Positions 40,946 to 49,036 of a stretch of 55,459 bases of DNA are shown here, piece after piece. Under the pieces are notes generated by a model. The model was not told where the DNA came from, ran no database searches, and saw only the letters and a list, made by a program, of their open reading frames with translations. Source of the DNA: a virus; IMG/VR virus record IMGVR_UViG_3300002334_000196, positions 1-55,459 of that record. One strand, 5' to 3'. The number at the start of each line of letters is the position of its first letter. Within the stretch, counting starts at the first letter, position 1. Made by a program: the position numbers and the translations under genes.

Positions 40946-41128
40946 ATGGAACTAGCAATTTTACTATTTATCGCTTTTGGTGTACTGGTAGCAGTGCATG
41001 AATTAGCGCCAAGCTTTAAACCGTTAGTTGTGATTCTTGCCTTTTTGGTAATCGTGGCAATAGGCCCGAATAATTCAATGGATGGTGTTCTTGCAACACT
41101 GGTTTATCTTGTAAACAAATCATTTTAA
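40946..41128 (+). CDS. Small membrane protein, 60 aa
   Basis: Two hydrophobic segments. The start at 40946 has GAGGC upstream and lies directly behind the repeat block. Unknown function. Confidence 0.6.
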   Translation: MELAILLFIAFGVLVAVHELAPSFKPLVVILAFLVIVAIGPNNSMDGVLATLVYLVNKSF

Positions 41129-41141
41129 GGGAACTAAACAA

Positions 41142-41765
41142 ATGACAGATTCAAGACTCGAAACATTCGCAACGGACAATCTTGCTAAAACTTCTTTTTG
41201 GAATCGTGGTGAGCATGTTGACTGGACGGATATCTGGCAACGCCATAGCGTCAACGTGATCATGCCAAATATCACAACTGATATTTTAGGCGACCATTTC
41301 AGCGATTATGAGTCAAACATGACGCTAGAGGATGCAACAGAACGTTTTATGAACACATCCGCCTATGACGAATGGCTAGACGGTTACTATCCAGCAACAT
41401 ACTGGAGCTATAAAATTGAGCTACCGGGCAACCATCGTGACCTTGAAGAAATTGCAACCGAGCTTGCAAATGAAGTAGGTTGCGTTTCATTGGTGCAAGT
41501 AGGCGATGATTATTACCTTGCGCTTTCTGGCGGTGGTATGGATTTATCATGGGAAATTGCAGCGGCATTTATTATTTGCGGCTTGATTCCGCCTTTGGTT
41601 ATTCTGGACCAATTGCCGTGCATGTCCAGCGATAACAAGAAATTCAATTCACCACTTGGCGCAACATTCTCGCAATTGGTTATGGATTGCGTATATCAAG
41701 GGACGTTTCTTTTAGATATGAGAAAAGATGCATTGAATCGCACTTTGGAAGTTTTGACAAAATAA
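41142..41765 (+). CDS. Hypothetical protein, 207 aa
   Basis: Mixed alpha-beta protein, acidic in its first 90 residues. AGGGA precedes the ATG. The segment LSWEIAAAFIICGLIPP is hydrophobic but is probably a buried helix. No family recognised. Confidence 0.6.
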   Translation: MTDSRLETFATDNLAKTSFWNRGEHVDWTDIWQRHSVNVIMPNITTDILGDHFSDYESNMTLEDATERFMNTSAYDEWLDGYYPATYWSYKIELPGNHRDLEEIATELANEVGCVSLVQVGDDYYLALSGGGMDLSWEIAAAFIICGLIPPLVILDQLPCMSSDNKKFNSPLGATFSQLVMDCVYQGTFLLDMRKDALNRTLEVLTK

Positions 41766-41793
41766 AATAAAAAACCTGGCTTTGTTAACGTTC

Positions 41794-41835
41794 TGGTAAG
41801 GTTTGAATGTTATATTCATCTTATCGGAACAACAA
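41794..41835 (+). promoter_or_regulatory. 42-bp promoter-like block, copy B
   Basis: Near-identical to copy A, and preceded by a GTTAAC at 41784-41789. It lies 15 nt before the ATG of the next gene, so it includes most of the leader as well as the possible promoter. Confidence 0.55.
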
Positions 41836-41849
41836 CAGGGAATAAAAAA

Positions 41850-42053
41850 ATGTTTGGAACTAAAAAAATCGTAGCGCATACAACAACAACAGACAAGAAC
41901 CAGAAAATCGATTATGTTTCTGCAAAGTTTAATGTTGTTGAACACAACGCCGAAATGGATGCTTTTGTTAGCGATGCTGCAAGACGTGTTGCAACTAAAC
42001 GCAACATGCAATCAAACCGCGCGCTTACTCGCAATTTTCGCTGGACTAAGTAA
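41850..42053 (+). CDS. Small basic protein, 67 aa
   Basis: AGGGAA precedes the ATG. The C-terminal third is arginine-rich. Unknown function. Confidence 0.6.
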   Translation: MFGTKKIVAHTTTTDKNQKIDYVSAKFNVVEHNAEMDAFVSDAARRVATKRNMQSNRALTRNFRWTK

Positions 42054-42077
42054 GTCGATCAATAGGGAGTTTATCAC

Positions 42078-42632
42078 ATGCCACAATTTCAATTGAATGG
42101 TGTAATGGAATCAAAATATACTGATTTGTCAGAATTCGCACAAGGTTATATTGAATGCGCTTTCTTCACTGCTCCGCGACCAGATGAAGCAGGTAACGGC
42201 GAAGGCGATCCATGCCCTAATTGTGAGACTGAACTAGAGTCGGGCGATGATGATTTGCCTTATTGCCCTCAATGGGGTTGTGACTGGTCATGTGGCGAAA
42301 TTCCAGAATCGTTTGGAATTGATAATTTGTCTGATAATGCGCTGCAAGATATTATCAAAGAAACTGACAAATTTTGGAAAGAAAACCAAATCAATCTGGA
42401 TAGGGTTTTAGGTTCAAAATGGAATGGTTCAGACAATTGGGGCGATTATGACGAAGCGCAAGCAGGGCGTGACTTTTGGTTTACCCGTTGCGGTCATGGC
42501 GTAGGCTTTTGGGATCGTGGTTTTATTGAAACATATGCCAGTGATGCCGCCGACTCGCTTAGTGAAGCGGCTAATAAGTCGGGCAATGTGGATATGTATT
42601 TGGGCGATGATAGCCAAATCTATTTTATGTAG
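42078..42632 (+). CDS. Hypothetical acidic protein with zinc site, 184 aa
   Basis: CPNCETE and YCPQWGCDW (residues about 46-72) form a likely zinc ribbon. The remainder is acidic and tryptophan-rich, with RDFWFTRCGHGVGFWDRG. AGGGAG precedes the ATG. A family with this RDFW...GHGxGFWDR pattern occurs in other phages, with no function known to me. Confidence 0.65.
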   Translation: MPQFQLNGVMESKYTDLSEFAQGYIECAFFTAPRPDEAGNGEGDPCPNCETELESGDDDLPYCPQWGCDWSCGEIPESFGIDNLSDNALQDIIKETDKFWKENQINLDRVLGSKWNGSDNWGDYDEAQAGRDFWFTRCGHGVGFWDRGFIETYASDAADSLSEAANKSGNVDMYLGDDSQIYFM

Positions 42633-42643
42633 GAGTAGAGCTA

Positions 42644-42841
42644 ATGCAAAAATCAACTTTCACAAGAGGCAGCTTACATCGTTTTCACAATACCGTTGCT
42701 ATTTATTTGGGCGATGGTGAAACGATTTACTTGACGCCAAAAGAGGCGCGAAAAATTGCGGCTGGATTATTTAAGTTTGCCCGGGACATTGAAACAAAAG
42801 ATTTCAGTGATTCACAAGTTCACACAATTGATCTAAAATAA
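42644..42841 (+). CDS. Small hypothetical protein, 65 aa
   Basis: AGGAG precedes the ATG, 12 nt behind the zinc-site gene. The pattern IYLTPKEARKIAAGL is a helix-forming element common in small phage proteins. Unknown function. Confidence 0.6.
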   Translation: MQKSTFTRGSLHRFHNTVAIYLGDGETIYLTPKEARKIAAGLFKFARDIETKDFSDSQVHTIDLK

Positions 42842-42853
42842 GGGAGTCAAAAA

Positions 42854-43513
42854 ATGGCACAATTAAAATCAAAATGGGTTTACAAATATCATGAATTGTC
42901 AGACGCTGCAAAGCAAAAGGCGATTGACTGGTATAGAGCTGCATGCGCTGGCGATATGTACTACAGTGAGTATGTTCTAGAGGATGCGGCGCGCATGGCC
43001 TTTCTATTGGGAATTGAATTATCGACTCACACTATTCCGCTAATGAGTGGCGAAACGAGACAAGAACCAATTATTTACTTTTCCGGTTTTGCCAGCCAAG
43101 GCGATGGTGCATGTTTTGAGGGCGAATATTCCTATAAAAAAGGCGCTATCAAAGCGATAACAGATGAGACTGGCGGAACTGATTCCGAACTAATCCGAAT
43201 CGCAACTGAATTGCAGGAAGTCCAAAAAGAGTTTTTCTATTCGCTCAATGCGACCATGCGCCATAGCTCGAATCATTATTATCATTCTGGTTGCATGACA
43301 GTCGAAACTGATTTGTCAGATTCTGTTGACCTTTGGGGAAATCGCGATTTAGAAGATGCCGCCGAATCAGTCGGGCAACTAATGCGCGATTTTGCCGATT
43401 GGATTTATAAACGCCTTGAAGATGCCTATGATTACGAAAATTCCGACGAACAAATCATAGAGTCGATTATTGCGAACGCTTATGAATTCGACGATACAGG
43501 GGAGCGCGCATAA
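42854..43513 (+). CDS. Hypothetical protein, 219 aa, 'LSDAAKQKAIDWY' family
   Basis: The N terminus YKYHELSDAAKQKAIDWYR matches a phage protein type that is sometimes annotated as an antitoxin-like protein, without solid evidence. The rest is acidic and helical. AGGGAG precedes the ATG. Last gene of the accessory cluster. Its stop overlaps the first 25-bp repeat by one base. Confidence 0.6.
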   Translation: MAQLKSKWVYKYHELSDAAKQKAIDWYRAACAGDMYYSEYVLEDAARMAFLLGIELSTHTIPLMSGETRQEPIIYFSGFASQGDGACFEGEYSYKKGAIKAITDETGGTDSELIRIATELQEVQKEFFYSLNATMRHSSNHYYHSGCMTVETDLSDSVDLWGNRDLEDAAESVGQLMRDFADWIYKRLEDAYDYENSDEQIIESIIANAYEFDDTGERA

Positions 43514-43558
43514 GCACCCCTCTATATAGGCCCATATAGCACCCCTCTATATAGGCCC
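43513..43558. repeat. Tandem 25-bp repeat
   Basis: AGCACCCCTCTATATAGG plus CCC at 43513-43533 and again at 43538-43558, exact over 21 bp. Confidence 0.7.
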
Positions 43559-43564
43559 TCCCGG

Positions 43565-43601
43565 CAGGCCCGCATATGGACTCTCACCATATGCGGGCCT
43601 G
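43565..43601. other. Perfect 15-bp hairpin
   Basis: CAGGCCCGCATATGG (43565-43579) and CCATATGCGGGCCTG (43587-43601) pair perfectly around ACTCTCA. No T-run follows, so it is not a standard intrinsic terminator. It may stabilise the accessory mRNA 3' end or form a cruciform. Confidence 0.7.
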
Positions 43602-44045
43602 TCCCATTGCACATGTGATATATGGAATAGTGCGAGCCTTGGCTATGAGCCACACATTCACCTGATACCCTGCATATATGATATCGCATTAGCATAGAGC
43701 TATTGTCTATCACATGCACATGCCTGCCCCTGCTACCCTGCCCATATGAGCCCCGTTGTATGAGCCCATATATGAGCCCTCTATTAGGGGGCATGGCTGC
43801 ACATACACATGTGCATGCACATCATGTGTAGATGAGCGCCATACTGCATGCGTGTACATGGGCAGAGCCTGGAACACATCAACATATTGATGAGCCACGC
43901 CTTAACCATATGATTATTTTTATATAAGGGAGTACCCCCACCCCCTCCAAAATATTAATAAAAAATTAGGAATGAATCTTAACTAATACACGCAGCATCC
44001 GTCCTCAAATTAACACAAAATTAACCATGTTTGTTGACCACATTT

Positions 44046-44070
44046 GTTAACCTTATTTATTAAGGTTAAC
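44046..44070. repeat. 25-bp palindrome GTTAACCTTA-N5-TAAGGTTAAC
   Basis: Both 10-bp arms are identical to those of the copy at 39366-39390; a copy with one mismatch is at 38290-38314. Only the 5-bp centre varies. Confidence 0.7.
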
Positions 44071-44261
44071 GGGGGACCCAAGCGGGGGTACCCCCTGGGG
44101 TATGGTTAACGCGCCCCTCACTGTAAAACAAATGAATCAGTTTTTAAAGTTTCACTTCTCATGTAGCTACAGGGGGGGAGTACCCCTTTAAAAACGCCGA
44201 CCCCTTACCTCTAAAATTAAATATTTTGCATAAAAATTGTTTGAGCCACTATATTAAAAAC

Positions 44262-44290
44262 TTGACTTTTCGCTATGGTTAATGGACAAT
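44262..44290 (+). promoter_or_regulatory. Sigma70-like promoter before the portal gene, GGTTAAT in the spacer
   Basis: TTGACT, a 17-nt spacer TTTCGCTATGGTTAATG, then GACAAT. It lies 35 nt before the portal ATG. Confidence 0.6.
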
Positions 44291-44325
44291 TCGCCTAACT
44301 CATTCATAGACATGGATTCGCACAA

Positions 44326-46056
44326 ATGGCGCTATACTCACCCTCAGGCAACAAAAAAGCTAAAATTGAAGCACTCATCACGTCTTATCCGACTTGGGCC
44401 CATCCAGACGTGCACTACTACGAAGATGATTGGCGCATGATCCGCAATGCCTACGAAGGCGAGCGCGCAGTGAAAGAACGTGGTATCGAGCTTCTACCGG
44501 CAATGGCTGGCATGGATAGCGAGCAATACACCCTCTACAACGAGAACGCCACATACTTCAATATGGTCGCGCGTACCGTTGGAGCCTTATCGGGTACAAT
44601 TTTTCGCAGAAATCCAGTAATCGACGATCTACCAAAGACATTTAAAGAAAAAATCAATGTAATCACCAAAAAAGGTCAGAGCCTGCGCTCCTTCACACAA
44701 GAAGTAGCTCGGGAGGTCCTTCAAATGGGACGTGTAGGCGTTTTGATTGATGCCAGCGATGGTGGAGACCCATATCTCTGCATGTACGTTGCTGAATCAA
44801 TCATCGACTGGGAATCTGAGGTGGTGAATGGACGAGAACAGCTGACAAAAGTCGTGTTGATGGAGATGGAAGAAATCGAAACTACTTCTGAAATCAATAC
44901 GCGCACATATCAGGTGGTATTCCGCGTGTTGATGCTTTCAAACGGCACTTACAGGCAGGAAGTTTATCGCACGCTCGCAGAAGGAGCCACATATCCAAAT
45001 ATCGACGGTGACCCTGATGAAGTGAAGGTCCCAACGAAACGAGGCGTGAAGTTTAAAAGAATTCCATTCAAAATCATCGGACCAACAGCCGGTCCATGGG
45101 ATATGCAGCGCTCTCCGATGCTTGATATCGCAGCGATGAACATTTCCCACTACCGCTCATACGCTCAGCTGGAGCATGGGCGCTATTACACTGGCTTCCC
45201 TATATTTTGGGCGTCAAAAGCCTCTGCTGACCAAACAAACACATATGAACTGGGGCCTGACCGTGTTTGGGAGCTTCCATCCGGTGAAAAAGCTGGATTA
45301 ATGGAATTTAATGGGCATGGACTGAAATTCTTGGAGAGTGCGATCCAAACGAAGCAAGGGCACATCGCCAGCCTCGGGGGACGCATGATTGGTGTGGAAG
45401 TGCAGGCAACGGCTGAATCTGACAACCAGGTCAACATGAAAGACCGGAACGAACAAGCCCTTCTATTCGAAGTGACTTTGAGCCTTGACGAAGCGTTCAC
45501 TGACATCCTACGCCTCTGGGCTGAATGGGATAGCATGAACAAGACAGCGGCTATGAAGATTTCGATTGAATTCAACAAAGACTTCATGCTAAAAGAGGTT
45601 GCCGCCCGGGAATTCCGTGCGATCCAAAGCATGTACGCCGATGGCATCCTTCCAATCGAAGTGCTCTTTGATTACATGAAGAAAGCCGAAGTTATCCCTG
45701 ACTGGCTGGAAATTGCCGAGTTTAAGAAACTTCTTAAATCAACCGCGTCCTTCCCGAACAACCCTGATGTTGATGCAAAAGCAAAAGGTTTCCCTGATGC
45801 CAAGTCACAGCAACAGGTAGAAGAAGCTGAAAAATCTCGCGAACATGAGACCGATGAAGCCAAGCTTGATCGCGAGGCGGAGGAAGAAAAAGCCAAAGAA
45901 GCGGCCAAAGAAGCGGAGAAAACCGCCGTAATCGCTGCAGCAAATGCGGAGAAAATGCAATTGACCAAAAGCCCGAACGACCCTAACTCCAATGATTCCG
46001 GGGTAAATCTACAGGGAAAACTCGTGAGAGATCAGCAAGATAAAAACCGGACATAA
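44326..46056 (+). CDS. Portal protein (DUF4055-type)
   Basis: A 576-residue protein with the character of DUF4055 phage portal-like proteins: an early DWRMIRNAYEGE, then GTIFRRNP, a long core with ISHYRSYAQLEHGRYYTG and LGGRMIGVEVQATAESDNQ, and a charged helical C-terminal tail (about residues 490-576) rich in K, E and A. The portal forms the dodecameric DNA channel at one capsid vertex. It lies downstream of the terminase genes, separated by the accessory cluster, which is an unusual gap. The ATG at 44326 has only a weak ribosome binding site. Confidence 0.8.
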   Translation: MALYSPSGNKKAKIEALITSYPTWAHPDVHYYEDDWRMIRNAYEGERAVKERGIELLPAMAGMDSEQYTLYNENATYFNMVARTVGALSGTIFRRNPVIDDLPKTFKEKINVITKKGQSLRSFTQEVAREVLQMGRVGVLIDASDGGDPYLCMYVAESIIDWESEVVNGREQLTKVVLMEMEEIETTSEINTRTYQVVFRVLMLSNGTYRQEVYRTLAEGATYPNIDGDPDEVKVPTKRGVKFKRIPFKIIGPTAGPWDMQRSPMLDIAAMNISHYRSYAQLEHGRYYTGFPIFWASKASADQTNTYELGPDRVWELPSGEKAGLMEFNGHGLKFLESAIQTKQGHIASLGGRMIGVEVQATAESDNQVNMKDRNEQALLFEVTLSLDEAFTDILRLWAEWDSMNKTAAMKISIEFNKDFMLKEVAAREFRAIQSMYADGILPIEVLFDYMKKAEVIPDWLEIAEFKKLLKSTASFPNNPDVDAKAKGFPDAKSQQQVEEAEKSREHETDEAKLDREAEEEKAKEAAKEAEKTAVIAAANAEKMQLTKSPNDPNSNDSGVNLQGKLVRDQQDKNRT

Positions 46057-46168
46057 TACCGGACACCTTGGCTTGATTAAAGTCTACGAAATGCGCGAGA
46101 GGGAAACTGTAACCTCCACCTCCCGCGCGAAACGTGACCTTAGTCGAGCCTTTTTCTTTTAAATTGTA

Positions 46169-46197
46169 TTGACACATCTGACACAATATCCTACATA
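46169..46197 (+). promoter_or_regulatory. Sigma70-like promoter behind the portal gene
   Basis: TTGACA, a 17-nt spacer, then TACATA. It lies 32 nt before the small membrane protein gene at 46230. An imperfect GC-rich hairpin at about 46093-46134 precedes it. Confidence 0.5.
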
Positions 46198-46229
46198 GGG
46201 TCCAATGAACGTTTTCCTATGGAGCCACA

Positions 46230-46349
46230 ATGACGCCACAACATGATCGACCACCTGAGAGCCCTTGGTATTTTCTATTTAAGGGACTGTTGGCTTTTAC
46301 TATAATTGCCGTAGCCGCACACTTCCTTTCTGCACGAGGCGTAATCTGA
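46230..46349 (+). CDS. Small membrane protein, 39 aa
   Basis: GGAG lies 5 nt before the ATG, and the stop overlaps the next start as TGATG. One hydrophobic segment (about residues 17-33). Unknown function. Confidence 0.6.
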   Translation: MTPQHDRPPESPWYFLFKGLLAFTIIAVAAHFLSARGVI

Positions 46350-49036
46350 TGGCGCTGCTCCCACCACATCTATGGCATATTTACATGCCCTCAATTCTCG
46401 AACAGATGAAAACCCAAAGCGTATTGACGCCGTTTGCCGAGAACTCTCTGTACAAATACGTTATGCATAGGCGAGACGAATTTCCTTCCATTTACATCAA
46501 CGCACCTGAGTCGAAAGAAGGTAAAGACATGAATCACATTATCAACAAATACCTCAACATCATTTCGCCAAAACGTAATCCGCTTACAATGGTAACGGCA
46601 AAACAGAAGGCAATGTATGCAACAAAAATGATGACAGATATCTATTTGATTATGCGCCAACTGACGCCGAATGCTGAAAATCTCTCTTTGGGTGAATTTG
46701 CCGCTCGTTGGTTTACTGGATCAAGAGCCTACAATCACCTATTGGAAAATATCCAACCGTTTACCGGGCCTAAACAACAGGAAATGTTTCTGACGCGCTT
46801 CGTCGATCAGGTAATTGCCGACCTGCGAAACAATAACGATCTCGCCGATCTCGATAACTGGGACCAAGCACTCGATCTGCTTGAAGACCTCGAAGCTTTT
46901 GCAGCGGATGATATTGATCCAATGGGCTTTGAAATCCTGGCACAAATCTGGCAGATCAAAAAAGCACTCACTCCATACGAACCACACTTTGGCCTTCACC
47001 CAGCAGACGGTAAAGACTGGGAAAAATTTGTCGCCAGTGATCTCTATGACAAAGCCGGTGTACTCGGATACGGCGAGTTCGAAGTTGATGGTGAAAAGAG
47101 CATGTACTTCTACGGCTTCCAAACTATGCAGGACTTATTCGACGCCGGTGGCACAGTTGCCCGAACTGAATTGAAAAGCAAAAGCAACTTGAATTTTGAT
47201 GAGCCGAGCAAAGGCTTCTCTTCCGACCAGCGTCATGCAATTGAAATGTTCGCTGACTATTTCCCACAACATGTTCTCGATTGCGGCTGGTTCTTTGATG
47301 CGAAGAAGGCGAAAAATCCTTGCCTTGATATCGATGCATCTCTGCTGTGTGGATGGATGTTTGATTGGCAGAAACCTTCTATCGATCCAAGCGAATACAA
47401 AACAGTCTCACTACTTGATATTGAACTCCCACCAATCAAATGTCTCTCCGACATAGTTGGATCGTCAGTGAGTTGTACGTTAGAAGAGGCACTAAGGACT
47501 GATCCGTCCAGGTGTGCGATATTTTCATCTGTTACGCCCGATCTGATTTTCGAACTGACCATTGAGACAAAATGTGGCGTCACAGTTTCGTGCCCTATCA
47601 CTGCCGAGCAGTTTCGTGCTTATAATGAAGACTCAGATGCTTGGCTAACAAAGATGCTAAACATAAAACCGACTAAGCTTGAGGTCGGACACTTCTGCGC
47701 CGGAGAGATGGATTATGTGCGTGAAGGCATCAGCTGGAACGCTGTTACATTTCCAGATTTTGCGCGCTACCCTAAGCCAATGAAAAATTTCTCGCAGCAG
47801 ACACTCAATAGTGATATGGCGACTTGCTGCCTATCTGCCGAAGAAGCCGAGCGCCAGCGGAGCGATCCTAATTGGCCTCAGGAACTCTTCACCGAGATGT
47901 ATGAAGGATTCGTCGCCGACCACGCCCGGCAGATTATTGACGCAATGATCAGCGATAAAACATGCACCACAATCCTATCTGACAAAACCTACCAGTTTCT
48001 GGACAGCAAAGGAAACTGGCTGGAGGGCATCCGCCCACACGTAACCATCACCGATGAAGTCAAATCAATCAAAGTTGGTCTGGGCAAAGAAGGCGGTGGC
48101 GGCGACCTCTATGAACTGCGCCAAGAACTGATCGACTCCATCAATGAGACGCTGCAGAAAACTATGGCAGCAGACATTGATGCTGATGATGCAGAGGTAT
48201 GGGTGACCAAATCAGTAATCAAAAGCAAGATTTTGGGTAATATTACAGTGAAGGATTATCACGACACCCAAGATGATGCTTTGGGTTTTGCACGATCAAT
48301 TACGCAAAATGGTTATGACCTTGAACAGCAAGAAGTTGTTGAAATTGATGTCACACCAGCAAGCGAGAAATATGCAGGATTCTGCATGACGTTTATTGAG
48401 CCGGTCGAAACTGGTCAAGTAGGCATCAGTGATAAATCAAAATCAGCTGCTCTGGATAAAGAAACTGAATTTTTTCTAAAAAAGGGAGACTCGACTGTCC
48501 GGGCTCTCGTTGATACTGGCGGAGATGAACCAAAAGATTATCTGCGCTCCTTCGAAACGCGCGAGCAAGCAGACAATTTTGCACATGGCATCATCGACAA
48601 TGGCTGGATGGTCGGTGAATATATCAATGGACCTGACAACAATGTCGGTGAAGACTACTGCCGTGTTTGTTCGGTGCATGTTAGATATGGCGATGCGCCA
48701 GACACTTTCGAAATCACTGGAAAGATCGAAGTTTACTTCGGTGGCATTGATGATGGCTGGCATAAGGTCAAAACATTCATCAGCGGTGGCGAAGACAAAG
48801 TGTTCACCGATCTGTTTCGCATCGATGCTGCTGCCATGGATCATGTTGAACATATTCTTGAATGTGGGTACATCGACGTTGAAGATGATGTCGATACCTT
48901 TTATCCAAAACACACCGTGCAGAAAATTGAACTGCATACTCCCGGCGACGAATCTGCCCTGTACAACGAATGGGTATTCGACTTCGAAACATTTGACGCC
49001 AATGGCGTCCCAACAATCACAGCAAGGAAAGTTTAA
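46349..49036 (+). CDS. Large protein of unknown function with three C-terminal repeats, 895 aa
   Basis: I do not recognise this protein. It is acidic, soluble, and without signal peptide. The C-terminal third seems to contain three copies of a domain that begins with a D/E-rich strand followed by a helix ending in nGy or nGW: near residues 633 (DALGFARSITQNGYD), 734 (QADNFAHGIIDNGWM) and 822 (AMDHVEHILECGYI). It stands between the portal and a DNA ligase, where a capsid or scaffold gene might be expected, yet its sequence does not look like a major capsid protein. It is coupled to both neighbours (TGATG and TAATG). Confidence 0.7.
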   Translation: MALLPPHLWHIYMPSILEQMKTQSVLTPFAENSLYKYVMHRRDEFPSIYINAPESKEGKDMNHIINKYLNIISPKRNPLTMVTAKQKAMYATKMMTDIYLIMRQLTPNAENLSLGEFAARWFTGSRAYNHLLENIQPFTGPKQQEMFLTRFVDQVIADLRNNNDLADLDNWDQALDLLEDLEAFAADDIDPMGFEILAQIWQIKKALTPYEPHFGLHPADGKDWEKFVASDLYDKAGVLGYGEFEVDGEKSMYFYGFQTMQDLFDAGGTVARTELKSKSNLNFDEPSKGFSSDQRHAIEMFADYFPQHVLDCGWFFDAKKAKNPCLDIDASLLCGWMFDWQKPSIDPSEYKTVSLLDIELPPIKCLSDIVGSSVSCTLEEALRTDPSRCAIFSSVTPDLIFELTIETKCGVTVSCPITAEQFRAYNEDSDAWLTKMLNIKPTKLEVGHFCAGEMDYVREGISWNAVTFPDFARYPKPMKNFSQQTLNSDMATCCLSAEEAERQRSDPNWPQELFTEMYEGFVADHARQIIDAMISDKTCTTILSDKTYQFLDSKGNWLEGIRPHVTITDEVKSIKVGLGKEGGGGDLYELRQELIDSINETLQKTMAADIDADDAEVWVTKSVIKSKILGNITVKDYHDTQDDALGFARSITQNGYDLEQQEVVEIDVTPASEKYAGFCMTFIEPVETGQVGISDKSKSAALDKETEFFLKKGDSTVRALVDTGGDEPKDYLRSFETREQADNFAHGIIDNGWMVGEYINGPDNNVGEDYCRVCSVHVRYGDAPDTFEITGKIEVYFGGIDDGWHKVKTFISGGEDKVFTDLFRIDAAAMDHVEHILECGYIDVEDDVDTFYPKHTVQKIELHTPGDESALYNEWVFDFETFDANGVPTITARKV

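Larger units (their letters stand above)
43602..44325. other. Repeat-rich non-coding region before the portal gene
   Basis: No convincing gene. It holds three TATGAGCCC words (43745, 43759, 43771), a 25-nt alternating purine-pyrimidine tract (43798-43822) that includes the palindrome ATGTGCATGCACAT, a third GTTAAC palindrome (44046-44070), a GGGGGTACCCCC palindrome (44084-44095) and a promoter (44262-44290). Confidence 0.6.

Noticed and set aside
42854-43513. Toxin-antitoxin system
   Set aside because: The family is sometimes labelled antitoxin-like, but no toxin gene is next to it and no antitoxin motif is seen.
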